In this document: piece by piece, positions 25,388 through 34,611 of the stretch
Layout: every line of letters starts with the position of its first letter
How positions within the stretch are numbered: position 1 is the first letter of the stretch
From: Parapedobacter sp. SGR-10
Lineage (GTDB): Bacteria; Bacteroidota; Bacteroidia; Sphingobacteriales; Sphingobacteriaceae
Reading direction: 5' to 3'
Assembly: GCF_011030405.1 (NCBI RefSeq)
Contig: NZ_JAAJTJ010000022.1
Location: forward strand, 1 to 64,000
DNA length: 64,000 bases
Notes under the pieces: model-generated
The model's database searches: none
Seen by the model: only the letters and a program-made list of their open reading frames with translations
Told to the model about the DNA's origin: nothing
Translations under genes and position numbers: made by a program

Positions 25388-26626
25388 TTATTTGAAATCG
25401 TTGACTTTGGGTCGCAGAAAATACAGTTGGATTATCAAGGCCAGAACCACGACCCCTGCGAGCATGGCAAAATCTTTGCCTAAATTGCCTGCATCAGTCG
25501 ATCTTCCCAAAAGATCTGTGATAAAGGCTCCTGCAAAAACACCTGTCATATTCATAACTCCATAAGCTGTAGCTCTGTATTTTGAAGCCACAAACTGGCA
25601 AAGTATAGGCATATTGTTGGCATCGGCCATGCCGTATCCAAAGCCGAAACAAAACGCTGCTCCAACGATATGAAGCATAGAATGTCCGAAACCGATCAGC
25701 AACAGAGAAGGAATTGTCAGGCCCAAACCTATTGCACTGGTGTACACTCTCCCCTTAAGATTTTTCTCAACCCATCTATCTGATAAAATACCACCGAATA
25801 TAACTCCCATAAATGAAGACACCGCAATTGTGACGGTCGAAATTGGGCCGGCTGTCGACATATCTATGCCGAGATTTTCGGCAAAAAGTGTGGGCAGCCA
25901 GTTTTTTGTGGCCCAGCCGGGTAAACTGGGAACGGCAAAATAGAAAAGAATAACCCAAAAGGAAATGTTGGTAAACAGTATAGACAATCCTTTAAAAATG
26001 GATGATTTGTCGTGCGTCTTAGCTACTTGAGCATCCTCCTCTATGCCTGGGTTGTATTTTTTTTCTCTCAAAAAGAAGATCAGCATAACAGAATATACGA
26101 TACCCACTAATCCGAATATATGAAAGGCTTGCTGCCATGAAAACCGATGTGCTACAGTTGCCCCAAAACCTCCTAAAGCTTGCCCCATATACAGTCCTGT
26201 CATATGGATTCCTATTGCTAAAGATCTGGTCTTAGACGTATGGAAATCTGCAATCAGCGACAGTCCTGCAGGAATATAAAGTGCTTCACTTATACCCATA
26301 AGTGCCCGCAATACATACAGTTGGTCGAAGGTCACGGCATACCCCATACCATAAGTAACCAAAGACCACACGAATAAGCTCCCAACAATAACCCATTTTC
26401 TATTAAACTTATCAGAAATGATGCCTGAAACTGGGCTCATAAATCCATATATCCACAGAAAAACTGCCATCAAGCGACCAAAATTTGTGGCGTATTGCAA
26501 TTCCACAATATCCACCTGCATGGATGGACGCATGGTAGAGAGCATTTGTCGATCCAGATAGTTCAACAATGCAACGACCCACAGTAGGGCGACCAATACC
26601 CATGGATAATATTTAGCATGTATCAT
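25388..26626 (-). CDS. MFS transporter, probable sialic acid (or hexosamine) permease
   Basis: 412 residues with twelve predicted helices. The opening ALLNYLDRQMLSTMRPSMQVD and the loop GIISDKFNRKWVIV are typical of the anion:cation symporter branch of the major facilitator superfamily, which takes up organic anions by proton symport. Its place between nanM and nagB suggests it carries N-acetylneuraminate across the inner membrane, a NanT role, though it is not the E. coli NanT type with two extra helices. ATG at 26626, 11 bases after the mutarotase stop. Confidence 0.82.
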   Translation of the reverse strand: MIHAKYYPWVLVALLWVVALLNYLDRQMLSTMRPSMQVDIVELQYATNFGRLMAVFLWIYGFMSPVSGIISDKFNRKWVIVGSLFVWSLVTYGMGYAVTFDQLYVLRALMGISEALYIPAGLSLIADFHTSKTRSLAIGIHMTGLYMGQALGGFGATVAHRFSWQQAFHIFGLVGIVYSVMLIFFLREKKYNPGIEEDAQVAKTHDKSSIFKGLSILFTNISFWVILFYFAVPSLPGWATKNWLPTLFAENLGIDMSTAGPISTVTIAVSSFMGVIFGGILSDRWVEKNLKGRVYTSAIGLGLTIPSLLLIGFGHSMLHIVGAAFCFGFGYGMADANNMPILCQFVASKYRATAYGVMNMTGVFAGAFITDLLGRSTDAGNLGKDFAMLAGVVVLALIIQLYFLRPKVNDFK

Positions 26627-26637
26627 GTTTGTAAAGT

Positions 26638-27792
26638 CTATTTTAATTTGCCTGACAAAATATAAGGTGTCCGCACGCCAGCTTTAATCTCTCCGCTTGG
26701 AATGATAATCCTTCCTTCCCAAAGATGTGCATTCGTCGTTACGGGAGTATCAAAAGGAATAGCACCAGCCGATGACCAGATATCTGTCTGCATATCGTAC
26801 CTTAATATTACCTTATTGAAGCCGGGATGGTTCGTCTGGACCACAATTTTCTCCTGATTTAATCTTTCTTTTTCCGACAGATCAGCCTCTTTGTTTACAG
26901 CCAAAATCAAAGATTCTGCCTTATGAAAGGTTTCGCCACTGTCTCCTCCGAACAAAAGTATCGATGTGTGATCTATCATCAGCCCTGTTCCCGCAGACAG
27001 GCCATAAGGAAGCTCTGCTCTGGGAGACCAAACCCGTGTATCCACATCGAAATGTAAAACAGAAGAATAGAATGTCGTTATATCACCATTATTCCTCTTC
27101 CTGCCTCCGATTAGATATATTCCATCAGGCTGAGAAACCATCACTGCATGGGAAACCTGATAAGGTAATTGTGAAAGAATTTGCCAACCGTCGGAAAGAT
27201 TGTCAAGATCCAACACCATAGATCTGTCAGAAACAAGATCAGACAGCTCTCCCCCAACAAGATACACCTTATTTTCTATTGATGTCATCGAAGCATTTGC
27301 TACGGCAAAAGGTAATTGCGGAAGTGCTTCAAAATCAATTATTTTGGATTGGTCGTTCCATCGGATAAGCACAGCGCTACGACTTAATCCCTCTTCGTTT
27401 TCCCCACCTGCATAAACTATTCCGCGAGGTGTACTGCATGATGCACCGTAAGCAATCGGGCAAGGTAGTTTGAACGTTGTCTCATGAATTAGGCTGTCTT
27501 TGTCGCTAGTAAAGACGAATAAATCGTCATAATATTTCTTTTTTCCTCCTAGCCAAGGCATTTTGTCCGGAAAATTTGCACCGCCTCCTACGATTAAAAA
27601 ATTTGTATGAATTCCTGTTACCGGCCCGGCTAATCCCAACTGTTCCTGCTCGTCAGAAGAAGAGGGCAACAGTGCAGCAATATCCCATTTGATAGAATCG
27701 TACAATTCTACCTGTGCTTCTACTGTATTAAATTGAATCATTATATATAGTAAAGTGAAAGTTACACACTTAAAAAACTTCATAGCCGGCAT
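26638..27792 (-). CDS. nanM: N-acetylneuraminate epimerase-like mutarotase (cyclically permuted Kelch propeller)
   Basis: 384 residues. Signal peptide of about 26 residues ending VEAQ, so periplasmic. Kelch repeats form a six-blade propeller. The stretch VGGGANFPDKMPWLGGKKKYYDD is the mark of the cyclically permuted mutarotase family; E. coli NanM converts alpha- to beta-N-acetylneuraminate in the periplasm. Later blades show YLVGGELSD, YLIGGRKRN and LLFGGDSG. The start abuts the stop of the glycerate-kinase-like gene with no gap, so the two are translationally linked. Confidence 0.88.
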   Translation of the reverse strand: MPAMKFFKCVTFTLLYIMIQFNTVEAQVELYDSIKWDIAALLPSSSDEQEQLGLAGPVTGIHTNFLIVGGGANFPDKMPWLGGKKKYYDDLFVFTSDKDSLIHETTFKLPCPIAYGASCSTPRGIVYAGGENEEGLSRSAVLIRWNDQSKIIDFEALPQLPFAVANASMTSIENKVYLVGGELSDLVSDRSMVLDLDNLSDGWQILSQLPYQVSHAVMVSQPDGIYLIGGRKRNNGDITTFYSSVLHFDVDTRVWSPRAELPYGLSAGTGLMIDHTSILLFGGDSGETFHKAESLILAVNKEADLSEKERLNQEKIVVQTNHPGFNKVILRYDMQTDIWSSAGAIPFDTPVTTNAHLWEGRIIIPSGEIKAGVRTPYILSGKLK

Positions 27793-29088
27793 TTATTGAG
27801 GATTATCGACAAGAACTATGACCATGTCCATGACATTGGTATTGGTCGGACCCGTATAAACATGCCCTCCAACTGCTTGAAAATAGACAAAGGAATTGTT
27901 CTCGGATAGATACTTCTCAGGAGATATTTTTTTCTGTTCTGAAACGGCCTTCGTTTCATTATCGACAATTGCTCCTGCTACGGAAGTGGGTCCATCTCCT
28001 CCATCAGTTCCTCCTGCCAATAATGTAATTTGTCTTTCTTCCCTGATTTCAGATAAGGCTGCCAAAGCAAGTTCTTGAGAACGCCCTCCAATCCCGGATT
28101 TATTCTTTACTTCCACCGTGGTTTCTCCTCCATAAATTAAACACGATAGACCTTCAAAAATTAATCGGTTGGCCTCATCCATTATATTTCTAGCTACTTC
28201 TCCCGCTAAGCCTTCTATTGTCCTCGGGCTTATGATCGCTTTATATCCAAAAATTTCTGCTTTTTGTGCCGCTGCATTTAACGCCATCTGGTTATTGGCA
28301 ATAATGTAATTGGTTGTATTTTCAAAAACGGCCTTATCGACCGGTATTTTATCGGCATCAATATGATATTTTATAACTTCATCAAGTCCTTTGTATATAT
28401 TATATTTTTCCAGTATATCTTTCGCCTTTTCTTTGGGACTAACATCTTGCTCCGTTGGCCCAGAGCCTATAATGGACATATCATCACCGGGTACGTCGGA
28501 GATCATAAGTGAAAATAGCCTAGCCGGGTAAACGGCTTTTGCCAGACCACCTCCTTTTATTTTGGACAATTGCTTGCGAACAGTATTCATTTCCAGGATA
28601 GACGCTCCGCTATGTAGCAACTTAGAAAATAATTGCTGCATTGTTTCAAGATTCGTTCCATCCGGACAATCTGCCATTAAAGACGAAGCGCCACCAGACA
28701 GTAGGAAGAAAACCAGATCATTTTTCGTAAGCGTGCTTGCAAATGCTAAAATATCCTCAGTGGCTTTCAGGCTGTTCTCATCCGGCACGGGGTGTGCAGC
28801 CTCTATTATCTGAGTTTTTTTCAATGGCAAACTATGCCCGTATTTAGTGACTATCAATCCTGATGTTAGGACATCTCCCAAAATATCTTCTAAGGCGTTG
28901 GCCATCGCAGCCGATGCTTTTCCGGCTCCCAGTAAATAAATATGGTCTACATTGCTCAGTTCGATTTTCTCGTCTTTTACAATCAGGATATCATGCTGTC
29001 TTTGAACCCATAGAGGAATGATATGTTGCGGTTGCACCGCAGCAATACCTGCCCTGAAAATCTCTTCTACCTTTTCTCTAGCCGTCAC
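27793..29088 (-). CDS. glycerate 2-kinase-family protein (DUF4147 + MOFRL)
   Basis: 431 residues. DUF4147 domain (about 5-240) with GAGKAS, LSGGASSL, the NTVRKQLSKIKGGGLA motif and SDVPGDD; MOFRL domain (about 310-420) with YGGETTVEV, GIGGRSQELALAA and GGTDGGDGPTSVAGA. Known members phosphorylate D-glycerate to 2-phosphoglycerate using ATP. Start is GTG, sharing its first base with the nagA stop (TAGTG), and its stop abuts nanM: tight coupling inside the sialic acid operon. Glycerate is not an intermediate of that pathway, and a GlcNAc kinase is missing here, so the real substrate is an open question. Confidence 0.85.
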   Translation of the reverse strand: MTAREKVEEIFRAGIAAVQPQHIIPLWVQRQHDILIVKDEKIELSNVDHIYLLGAGKASAAMANALEDILGDVLTSGLIVTKYGHSLPLKKTQIIEAAHPVPDENSLKATEDILAFASTLTKNDLVFFLLSGGASSLMADCPDGTNLETMQQLFSKLLHSGASILEMNTVRKQLSKIKGGGLAKAVYPARLFSLMISDVPGDDMSIIGSGPTEQDVSPKEKAKDILEKYNIYKGLDEVIKYHIDADKIPVDKAVFENTTNYIIANNQMALNAAAQKAEIFGYKAIISPRTIEGLAGEVARNIMDEANRLIFEGLSCLIYGGETTVEVKNKSGIGGRSQELALAALSEIREERQITLLAGGTDGGDGPTSVAGAIVDNETKAVSEQKKISPEKYLSENNSFVYFQAVGGHVYTGPTNTNVMDMVIVLVDNPQ

Positions 29089-30227
29089 TAGCTTACTCCT
29101 TTCGTTATTTCTTCACCTCTTCTAAAAATATGGGTAATAGACAAACCGTCTTTAGACAAGGCAACTAGATCGGCAAAATAACCCGTTTTTACTTTGCCGT
29201 GTTTGTCGGCAAGACCAAGTAATTGGAAAGGGATTTCTGCTGCCATTTTAAACACATCGTAAGCAGGTATGCCCACTTTATTGATACTATGCCTCACCGC
29301 ATCGTACATGCTGATATTTGAGCCCGCTAGATTTCCTTCTGCATTGACATATCTTCCCGGTTTGTGTATAAACTGAATACCATCCATCTCTAAGTCCTCT
29401 TCTCCTATGAATGTAGCATCGGAAACCAGAAAAAGCTTCCCTTTCTTTAGTCTATACGCCAATCGTACAGCTGTATCATCGCAATGAAAACCGTCAACTA
29501 TAATCCCGGCATACACATCACTATCTAATGTTGCTCCCACTAAGCCCGGCTCTCTACCCATAAAAGGTGACATAGCATTATACAGATGGGTTATACAATT
29601 AACCCCTTTATCGAATATTGTTTTATAAAATGCTGCGGTTGAATTAGAATGCCCTGCCGAAATCACAATACCTCTATCTTGAATTAAAAATAATTGGTCG
29701 TCTGTAAATTGCTCTGGTGCTACGGTCATCATTTTTATAACACCTTCTCCGGCATCAAGAATGGTTTTAAGTTCCTCATCTGTAGGTTTTCTAATGTATT
29801 TCGGATTATGCGCCCCTTTCTTTTCTATATTTAGGAAAGGCCCTTCCAAATGTAAGCCCAAAACTCCGGGCTTTCCTTTAGAGATATAAGTTTTCACTAC
29901 CTCAACTGCTTTGAGGATATTCTCTAGGGAAGTCGTTACCAGTGTGGGCAATATGTTTACGGTTCCAACCTGTAGATGGTCGATGTACATTTGTTCTAGA
30001 ACCTGCTCTGTAATCGTGTGGGAAAAGTATACCTTTATCCCGCCATTCACCTGTAAATCAACAAAAGCAGGCACCAAATAAGCTCCTCGTAAATCTATAC
30101 TAGTTTCATCTGTCGATATTTCTGGCGAAAGCTCTTTGATGACACCATCTTGCAGATATAGTGCATGTTGTGTTATCAACTCGTCTTGCTCATTATAATA
30201 CGCGAAATTTTTTAAGACCATTCCCAT
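29088..30227 (-). CDS. nagA: N-acetylglucosamine-6-phosphate deacetylase
   Basis: 379-residue amidohydrolase-fold enzyme giving glucosamine-6-phosphate and acetate. The metal ligand Glu lies in LHLEGPFLN; active-site His residues occur in SAGHSNSTA and ITHLYNAMSPF, and the catalytic Asp in VSDATFIG. Small beta-sandwich parts flank the TIM barrel. It follows the first sialidase by 11 bases and its stop overlaps the next start. It feeds nagB. Confidence 0.94.
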   Translation of the reverse strand: MGMVLKNFAYYNEQDELITQHALYLQDGVIKELSPEISTDETSIDLRGAYLVPAFVDLQVNGGIKVYFSHTITEQVLEQMYIDHLQVGTVNILPTLVTTSLENILKAVEVVKTYISKGKPGVLGLHLEGPFLNIEKKGAHNPKYIRKPTDEELKTILDAGEGVIKMMTVAPEQFTDDQLFLIQDRGIVISAGHSNSTAAFYKTIFDKGVNCITHLYNAMSPFMGREPGLVGATLDSDVYAGIIVDGFHCDDTAVRLAYRLKKGKLFLVSDATFIGEEDLEMDGIQFIHKPGRYVNAEGNLAGSNISMYDAVRHSINKVGIPAYDVFKMAAEIPFQLLGLADKHGKVKTGYFADLVALSKDGLSITHIFRRGEEITKGVS

Positions 30228-30238
30228 TTATCTGATAA

Positions 30239-31417
30239 TTATTTATCCAATATTTTTTTTGTTGGAAAGTGCGCAAAAACTATTCCCCCTTTGTTTCCTC
30301 TTTCGTAAACTATACCTATACATTTTTGATCAATTTCCACAAGATCTGAATAGGCAGATGCTCCTTCGTCTACCAAAAAAGCCGTCTTCCATGTTTTTCC
30401 ATCATCCCAACTGGCTCGTATCGTCATTTTCTCTCTTTTAAATTGACTGTCGGGATTGCTAAATAATATAATATGTTTCTTTTTATGTTTGATATCTAGC
30501 ATGCTCCCTTGGCAAATTGGGTCGGGCAATTGTTTGTCGAGATATACCGTGTCCCAAGATTGCCCTGCAGTTTTGCTGTAAGCCAACAATCTATATCTGT
30601 ATTTCTTGCTCTGCAATCTTACATTTTGAAGAATACTTCCATCAGATAATTCTGCTGCTATACTTTCGTTGCCTGCCTCAAAATCAATATCTGAACCTAA
30701 TTTCCAAGTCTTACCGTGGTCATCGCTAAAAAAGCCATGTGACCTATAATTGTTAAAATTATTCTTCGGCTTGTCGCCAACTGAATGATTTGCAGCAATA
30801 TACAAACGTCCTTTATATTTACCCTGCTTTATCTGTATAGCATGACCAGGAGTATTGGTCATCGTTCTCCAATCTTCTTCAAAATTATAAGCCGGATTAA
30901 ATTGCGGTAGTTTTGGTCGATGTACTTGTGTTGTGATATTTACTGCCTCGCTCCATGTTTTTCCATTATCTGAGCTTGTTTTATAGAAAACTTCCCGCAA
31001 TCCATTTCCTGACAGGAGATCGAACTCTGTTGCTGTCCCTGTATTATAAAGGATAAATATCCTTCCTTTTGGATATTGAGGGTCTTGAAAATCAACTACG
31101 GGAGCAGGGTCTCCGGCTTTGTAAGCACCATTATCTGCTATTATTTCCAAAGTGCTCCATGTTTTCCCTTTATTTCTACTCCGTTTCATGACGAGATCTA
31201 CATCGCCAAAATCATCACAATCTTTCTTTCGGGCTTCTGCAAAAGCCAGTAAGTCCCCGTTTGGCGCTTTAATTATTGCCGGGATCCTAAAACAGTTGTA
31301 ACCTTCTGTTTCATTTTGAAAGATATAATTATAGTCCTCTTGGGCAAAACATACTGCTGAACTTAAGAAAAATGACAATATAAAAATGTGTGTCTTTTGT
31401 AATTTATGGAAAGGCAT
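30239..31417 (-). CDS. nanH: exo-alpha-sialidase (GH33), signal peptidase I type
   Basis: 392 residues. Signal peptide to about residue 25 (SAVCFAQ), with no lipobox. The FRIP motif (YNCFRIPAII) supplies the first Arg of the sialidase arginine triad, and DFGDVD holds the catalytic acid/base Asp. Asp-boxes are visible as SRNKGKTWS, SSDNGKTWS, SDDHGKTWK, SKTAGQSWD and SWDDGKTWK. The nucleophile Tyr is in SAYSDLVE. It cleaves terminal sialic acid from glycans. It is about half the length of multi-domain sialidases and has no lectin domain. Close paralogue of the neighbouring lipoprotein sialidase. Confidence 0.94.
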   Translation of the reverse strand: MPFHKLQKTHIFILSFFLSSAVCFAQEDYNYIFQNETEGYNCFRIPAIIKAPNGDLLAFAEARKKDCDDFGDVDLVMKRSRNKGKTWSTLEIIADNGAYKAGDPAPVVDFQDPQYPKGRIFILYNTGTATEFDLLSGNGLREVFYKTSSDNGKTWSEAVNITTQVHRPKLPQFNPAYNFEEDWRTMTNTPGHAIQIKQGKYKGRLYIAANHSVGDKPKNNFNNYRSHGFFSDDHGKTWKLGSDIDFEAGNESIAAELSDGSILQNVRLQSKKYRYRLLAYSKTAGQSWDTVYLDKQLPDPICQGSMLDIKHKKKHIILFSNPDSQFKREKMTIRASWDDGKTWKTAFLVDEGASAYSDLVEIDQKCIGIVYERGNKGGIVFAHFPTKKILDK

Positions 31418-31452
31418 GTGGTGTAATTTTTTTATGGTATAAATTCTAGTGT

Positions 31453-32673
31453 TTACTCTAATATATCTGCTATGTCGATTTTTCGAAATGCGATACCTCC
31501 GATATTGCCTTTTTCATATAACAATCCGATATGATTATCATCCAATGCATATATAGCCGAGTAAGCAGAAGGGCCTTCATCGACCAAATACTTATATGGC
31601 CAGGTTTGTCCATCGTCTTTACTCGCACTTATACTCATTCTAGTACGAGCCGACGAGCTCGCTGGATTGCTGAATAAAATGATATGCTCTCCTTCATATT
31701 TTACATCTAATAAATTTCCCTGACAAATCGGATCGGGCAGTTGAGTCGCAAAACTTGGTATTCCCCACGACTCTCCCCCATCATTGCTGATGGCTATCAG
31801 TTTATATTTTGTATTGGCCGGCTGATTCACGGGATTATTTAAAGTTTGATAACGGATTGCCTGAATAATACTTCCATCTGACAACTCTGCGGCTGTACTC
31901 TCATTTCCTCCGGGCATATTCACATCAGCAGCGATGCTCCATGTTTGTCCATGATCATCACTATAGTAGCCATACGAATAATAGGAGGTAAAATCATCCG
32001 CATTGGCTTTTGTCCCTGACCTGTTTCCTGCCACGTAGATTCTATTTTTCTTAGTACCATTTTTTAACTGTATAGCATGACCTTGCGTATTTACCCCCAT
32101 CCAGCTTGGCGTAAAATTATATATGGGATTATACTCAGGAGCGTTGGGACGAAGTACGGATGTTGTGATATTCGTGGGCGTGCTCCAGTTTAGTCCATTG
32201 TCTGTACTGGTGATGTACCATGTTTCACGAACTCTTCGAGTTCCTCCCGATGATACATTATATTGTGTTGCCGTATTGTAAAATAGAAACAGTCGACCGT
32301 CGGGATGATTAGTATCTGAATAATCAATTACCGGGGCGATATCCCCAACTTTATAGACTCCGTTATCGACCAATAGTTCTACAGCTCCCCAAGTCGTCCC
32401 TCCATCGGTACTTTTTCTCATCACTAAGTCCACATCTCCGAAATCATCACAATTATTTTTTCTTCCCTCGGCAAAAGCGAGTAGATGTCCGTTAGGAGCT
32501 GTTACAAAAGCTGGTATTCTATAACAGGAATAGCCATTTGTTTGATTTTGGAAAACAAAATCCGTTTCTTCAGGTAAAACAGGTGTTGGCAACACAGGTT
32601 CAGGGGCTAATTTTCCGTTTTCACCACAACTTATCATGAGTGCAATCACACACATTATCAATATATTCTTCAT
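31453..32673 (-). CDS. nanH: exo-alpha-sialidase (GH33), lipoprotein
   Basis: 406 residues from ATG at 32673, chosen because GGAGG lies 5 bases upstream, an unusually strong ribosome-binding site for this phylum; an in-frame TTG at 32685 is the alternative. The lipobox LMISC predicts lipid anchoring. It has a FRIP-equivalent YRIP, DFGDVDLVM and Asp-boxes STDGGTTWG, STDNGLNWS, SDDHGQTWS, SNDGGESWG and SKDDGQTWP, ending with SAYSAIYAL for the nucleophile Tyr. Likely faces the outside of the outer membrane or the periplasm. Paired with the soluble paralogue downstream. Confidence 0.94.
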   Translation of the reverse strand: MKNILIMCVIALMISCGENGKLAPEPVLPTPVLPEETDFVFQNQTNGYSCYRIPAFVTAPNGHLLAFAEGRKNNCDDFGDVDLVMRKSTDGGTTWGAVELLVDNGVYKVGDIAPVIDYSDTNHPDGRLFLFYNTATQYNVSSGGTRRVRETWYITSTDNGLNWSTPTNITTSVLRPNAPEYNPIYNFTPSWMGVNTQGHAIQLKNGTKKNRIYVAGNRSGTKANADDFTSYYSYGYYSDDHGQTWSIAADVNMPGGNESTAAELSDGSIIQAIRYQTLNNPVNQPANTKYKLIAISNDGGESWGIPSFATQLPDPICQGNLLDVKYEGEHIILFSNPASSSARTRMSISASKDDGQTWPYKYLVDEGPSAYSAIYALDDNHIGLLYEKGNIGGIAFRKIDIADILE

Positions 32674-32697
32674 ATTTACCTCCAATATTTTAATAAA

Positions 32698-33402
32698 TTA
32701 ATCCTCTTCAAGATAAGGTCGCAACAATGCCACCCAATGCTCATATCCCATTGCTGTTAAATGAAGACCGTCTGTTGTATAGTGTTGGTCTAGTTTACCT
32801 TCGTGGTCCTTGAAATGACTATGTGAATCTATAAGTCTTATGCCTTCTTTGGAAGCGACCAATTTTAGAGCGGCATTGATTGTGTTTATACGGGTATTTT
32901 TGCTTGCGTAATTGTTGTTGCTCACCGGTAATATAGTATGAAAGTAAATCTTGGTATTTGGACTTTCCGAATCAATCCTCTTAATTATTCTTTTATAATT
33001 ATTGATGATATAACTTTCAGGAATATTCCTACCGACATCATTAGTCCCTATCAAGATAAAAACCTTAGCGGGCTGACCTCTTAGTGCTTCGTCTAATCGG
33101 TCTAAAACACCGTAGGTAATATCCCCGGATATACCTCTATTTTTTGCACTTGGTGCATTCAGTAACTTGCCCCAGTCGGCACCAGCAGTAATACTGTTGC
33201 CTATAAAAACAAGGTCAGCATTAGATCTTGTCTCTTGTGTGAAGAGTGCCAATCGCTCATTGTAAGTGGTCGGCCGATAGTTGCTGTCTACATAAACCGT
33301 ATTAACTCCCTCTGGTAAATAAGGTTTTGGAGCAGTATCTTTTTTGCCGCAGGCCGTCATAAATATCGTTACCAATAAAATCAATACTGGGCTATATTTC
33401 AT
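32698..33402 (-). CDS. SGNH/GDSL esterase lipoprotein, probable sialate O-acetylesterase
   Basis: 234 residues. Lipobox MTACG after a hydrophobic signal. Block I of the SGNH family is FIGNSITAG (nucleophile Ser), block III IGTNDVGRN, and block V contains DGLHLTAMGYEHW with the catalytic Asp and His. The fold is that of small acetyl esterases. In the sialic acid operon the obvious role is removal of O-acetyl groups that block sialidase or lyase, like NanS, but sequence alone cannot fix the substrate. It overlaps the epimerase stop by four bases (ATGA). Confidence 0.88.
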   Translation of the reverse strand: MKYSPVLILLVTIFMTACGKKDTAPKPYLPEGVNTVYVDSNYRPTTYNERLALFTQETRSNADLVFIGNSITAGADWGKLLNAPSAKNRGISGDITYGVLDRLDEALRGQPAKVFILIGTNDVGRNIPESYIINNYKRIIKRIDSESPNTKIYFHTILPVSNNNYASKNTRINTINAALKLVASKEGIRLIDSHSHFKDHEGKLDQHYTTDGLHLTAMGYEHWVALLRPYLEED

Positions 33403-34589
33403 ATCTTATTTCCTAAATGTTCTTCCAACAATTGCCAACAATACCACTCTTGACGGGGTAAATGAAACGGCCCTTTAAACATATTTCCTTTTAGCGGAAC
33501 CGACACCCGTCCATCCCTATGCAAATAACCGAACCATTCTCCATATTCTTTGTCAGGAAAATGCTGATAAGCATAATTATGCACCTTATTGTGCCAATCG
33601 GCATATTTTGCGTTGCCTGTTAGGGTGTAAGCCAATAAAGTGGCTATGATCGTTTCGTTATGTGGCCACCAGAATTTCATATCCTGCCAGTATTCCTGCA
33701 CAGGTTTATTGTACACATCTCTGAAATATAATATCCCTCCATATTCATCATCCCAACCTCTTTCCCACATATAGTCCAGCATTCTACACCCTAAATCAAC
33801 TAAACGAGGTTCATTGTTCCTGTATTTTGCCTCGTCAAGAATGAACCAAGCTGCTTCTATGGCATGTCCTGGGTTTAAAAGACGACCGTCAAAATGATCG
33901 CTAATGGAACCATCTTGCTCTACCTGCTCCATTACAGAACGGATATCGTCTTTTACGAAATCCCGTTCTATTTCCTGTATCCAATGGTCGATCCATTCGT
34001 TGCAACGTGCATCATCTGTATATTGCCTCAACTGCTGTGCTACGAATATGAATATCATGGGAATACTAAATCCCTTCAAAGGACGTGTGTCTGTAAACTT
34101 TGGAGGTAGAATTTCGGGATGTTGTATATAGTGTAAACATCTTCCAAAAACTTCACTCGCCAAGTCTGCATATCTCTTTTCTCCGCTGGCTTTTGAATAG
34201 GCCGCAAATGCCACTATTGCAAATACTTCTGAAGAAAAATACCTTCTTTTACGAATAGGCTTACCTTCTCTCGTAGTATGGAAAAACATTCTTCCATCGG
34301 TATCAAAACAATGCTTCTCTAAGAAATCAACACCTAATTTCGCTCCGGAAAGCCATTCTTCTTTTTGGTCCACTGTATTGTACAATGTAGATAGAAGCCA
34401 GGCGAACCGCCCTTGTATCCAAATAGCTTTATCATCATCAAGCAAACTCCCATCTCTATCTCTCATCAACAGATAACCGCCATATTCATGGTCTAAACTT
34501 TTTGGAAACCAAAATGGCAACGTATCTCCTAATAAACGATCACGATAAAATTCCTTGAGCTGATTCAATTCCTCTTTATTATAATTCAT
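33399..34589 (-). CDS. N-acylglucosamine 2-epimerase family protein
   Basis: 396-residue (alpha/alpha)6-barrel enzyme. Family motifs are GHAIEAAWFI and WWPHNETI, carrying the catalytic His residues, plus WQDMKFWWPHNE and the C-terminal GPFHLPRQEWYCW. It interconverts ManNAc and GlcNAc without phosphorylation. After the lyase this gives GlcNAc, as in the Bacteroides NanE-type route and unlike the E. coli ManNAc-6-P route. The product must then be phosphorylated by a GlcNAc kinase not seen in the window. The stop codon overlaps the start of the esterase. Confidence 0.9.
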   Translation of the reverse strand: MNYNKEELNQLKEFYRDRLLGDTLPFWFPKSLDHEYGGYLLMRDRDGSLLDDDKAIWIQGRFAWLLSTLYNTVDQKEEWLSGAKLGVDFLEKHCFDTDGRMFFHTTREGKPIRKRRYFSSEVFAIVAFAAYSKASGEKRYADLASEVFGRCLHYIQHPEILPPKFTDTRPLKGFSIPMIFIFVAQQLRQYTDDARCNEWIDHWIQEIERDFVKDDIRSVMEQVEQDGSISDHFDGRLLNPGHAIEAAWFILDEAKYRNNEPRLVDLGCRMLDYMWERGWDDEYGGILYFRDVYNKPVQEYWQDMKFWWPHNETIIATLLAYTLTGNAKYADWHNKVHNYAYQHFPDKEYGEWFGYLHRDGRVSVPLKGNMFKGPFHLPRQEWYCWQLLEEHLGNKI

Positions 34590-34611
34590 TTCTATGTTCT
34601 AATTAACTCGC

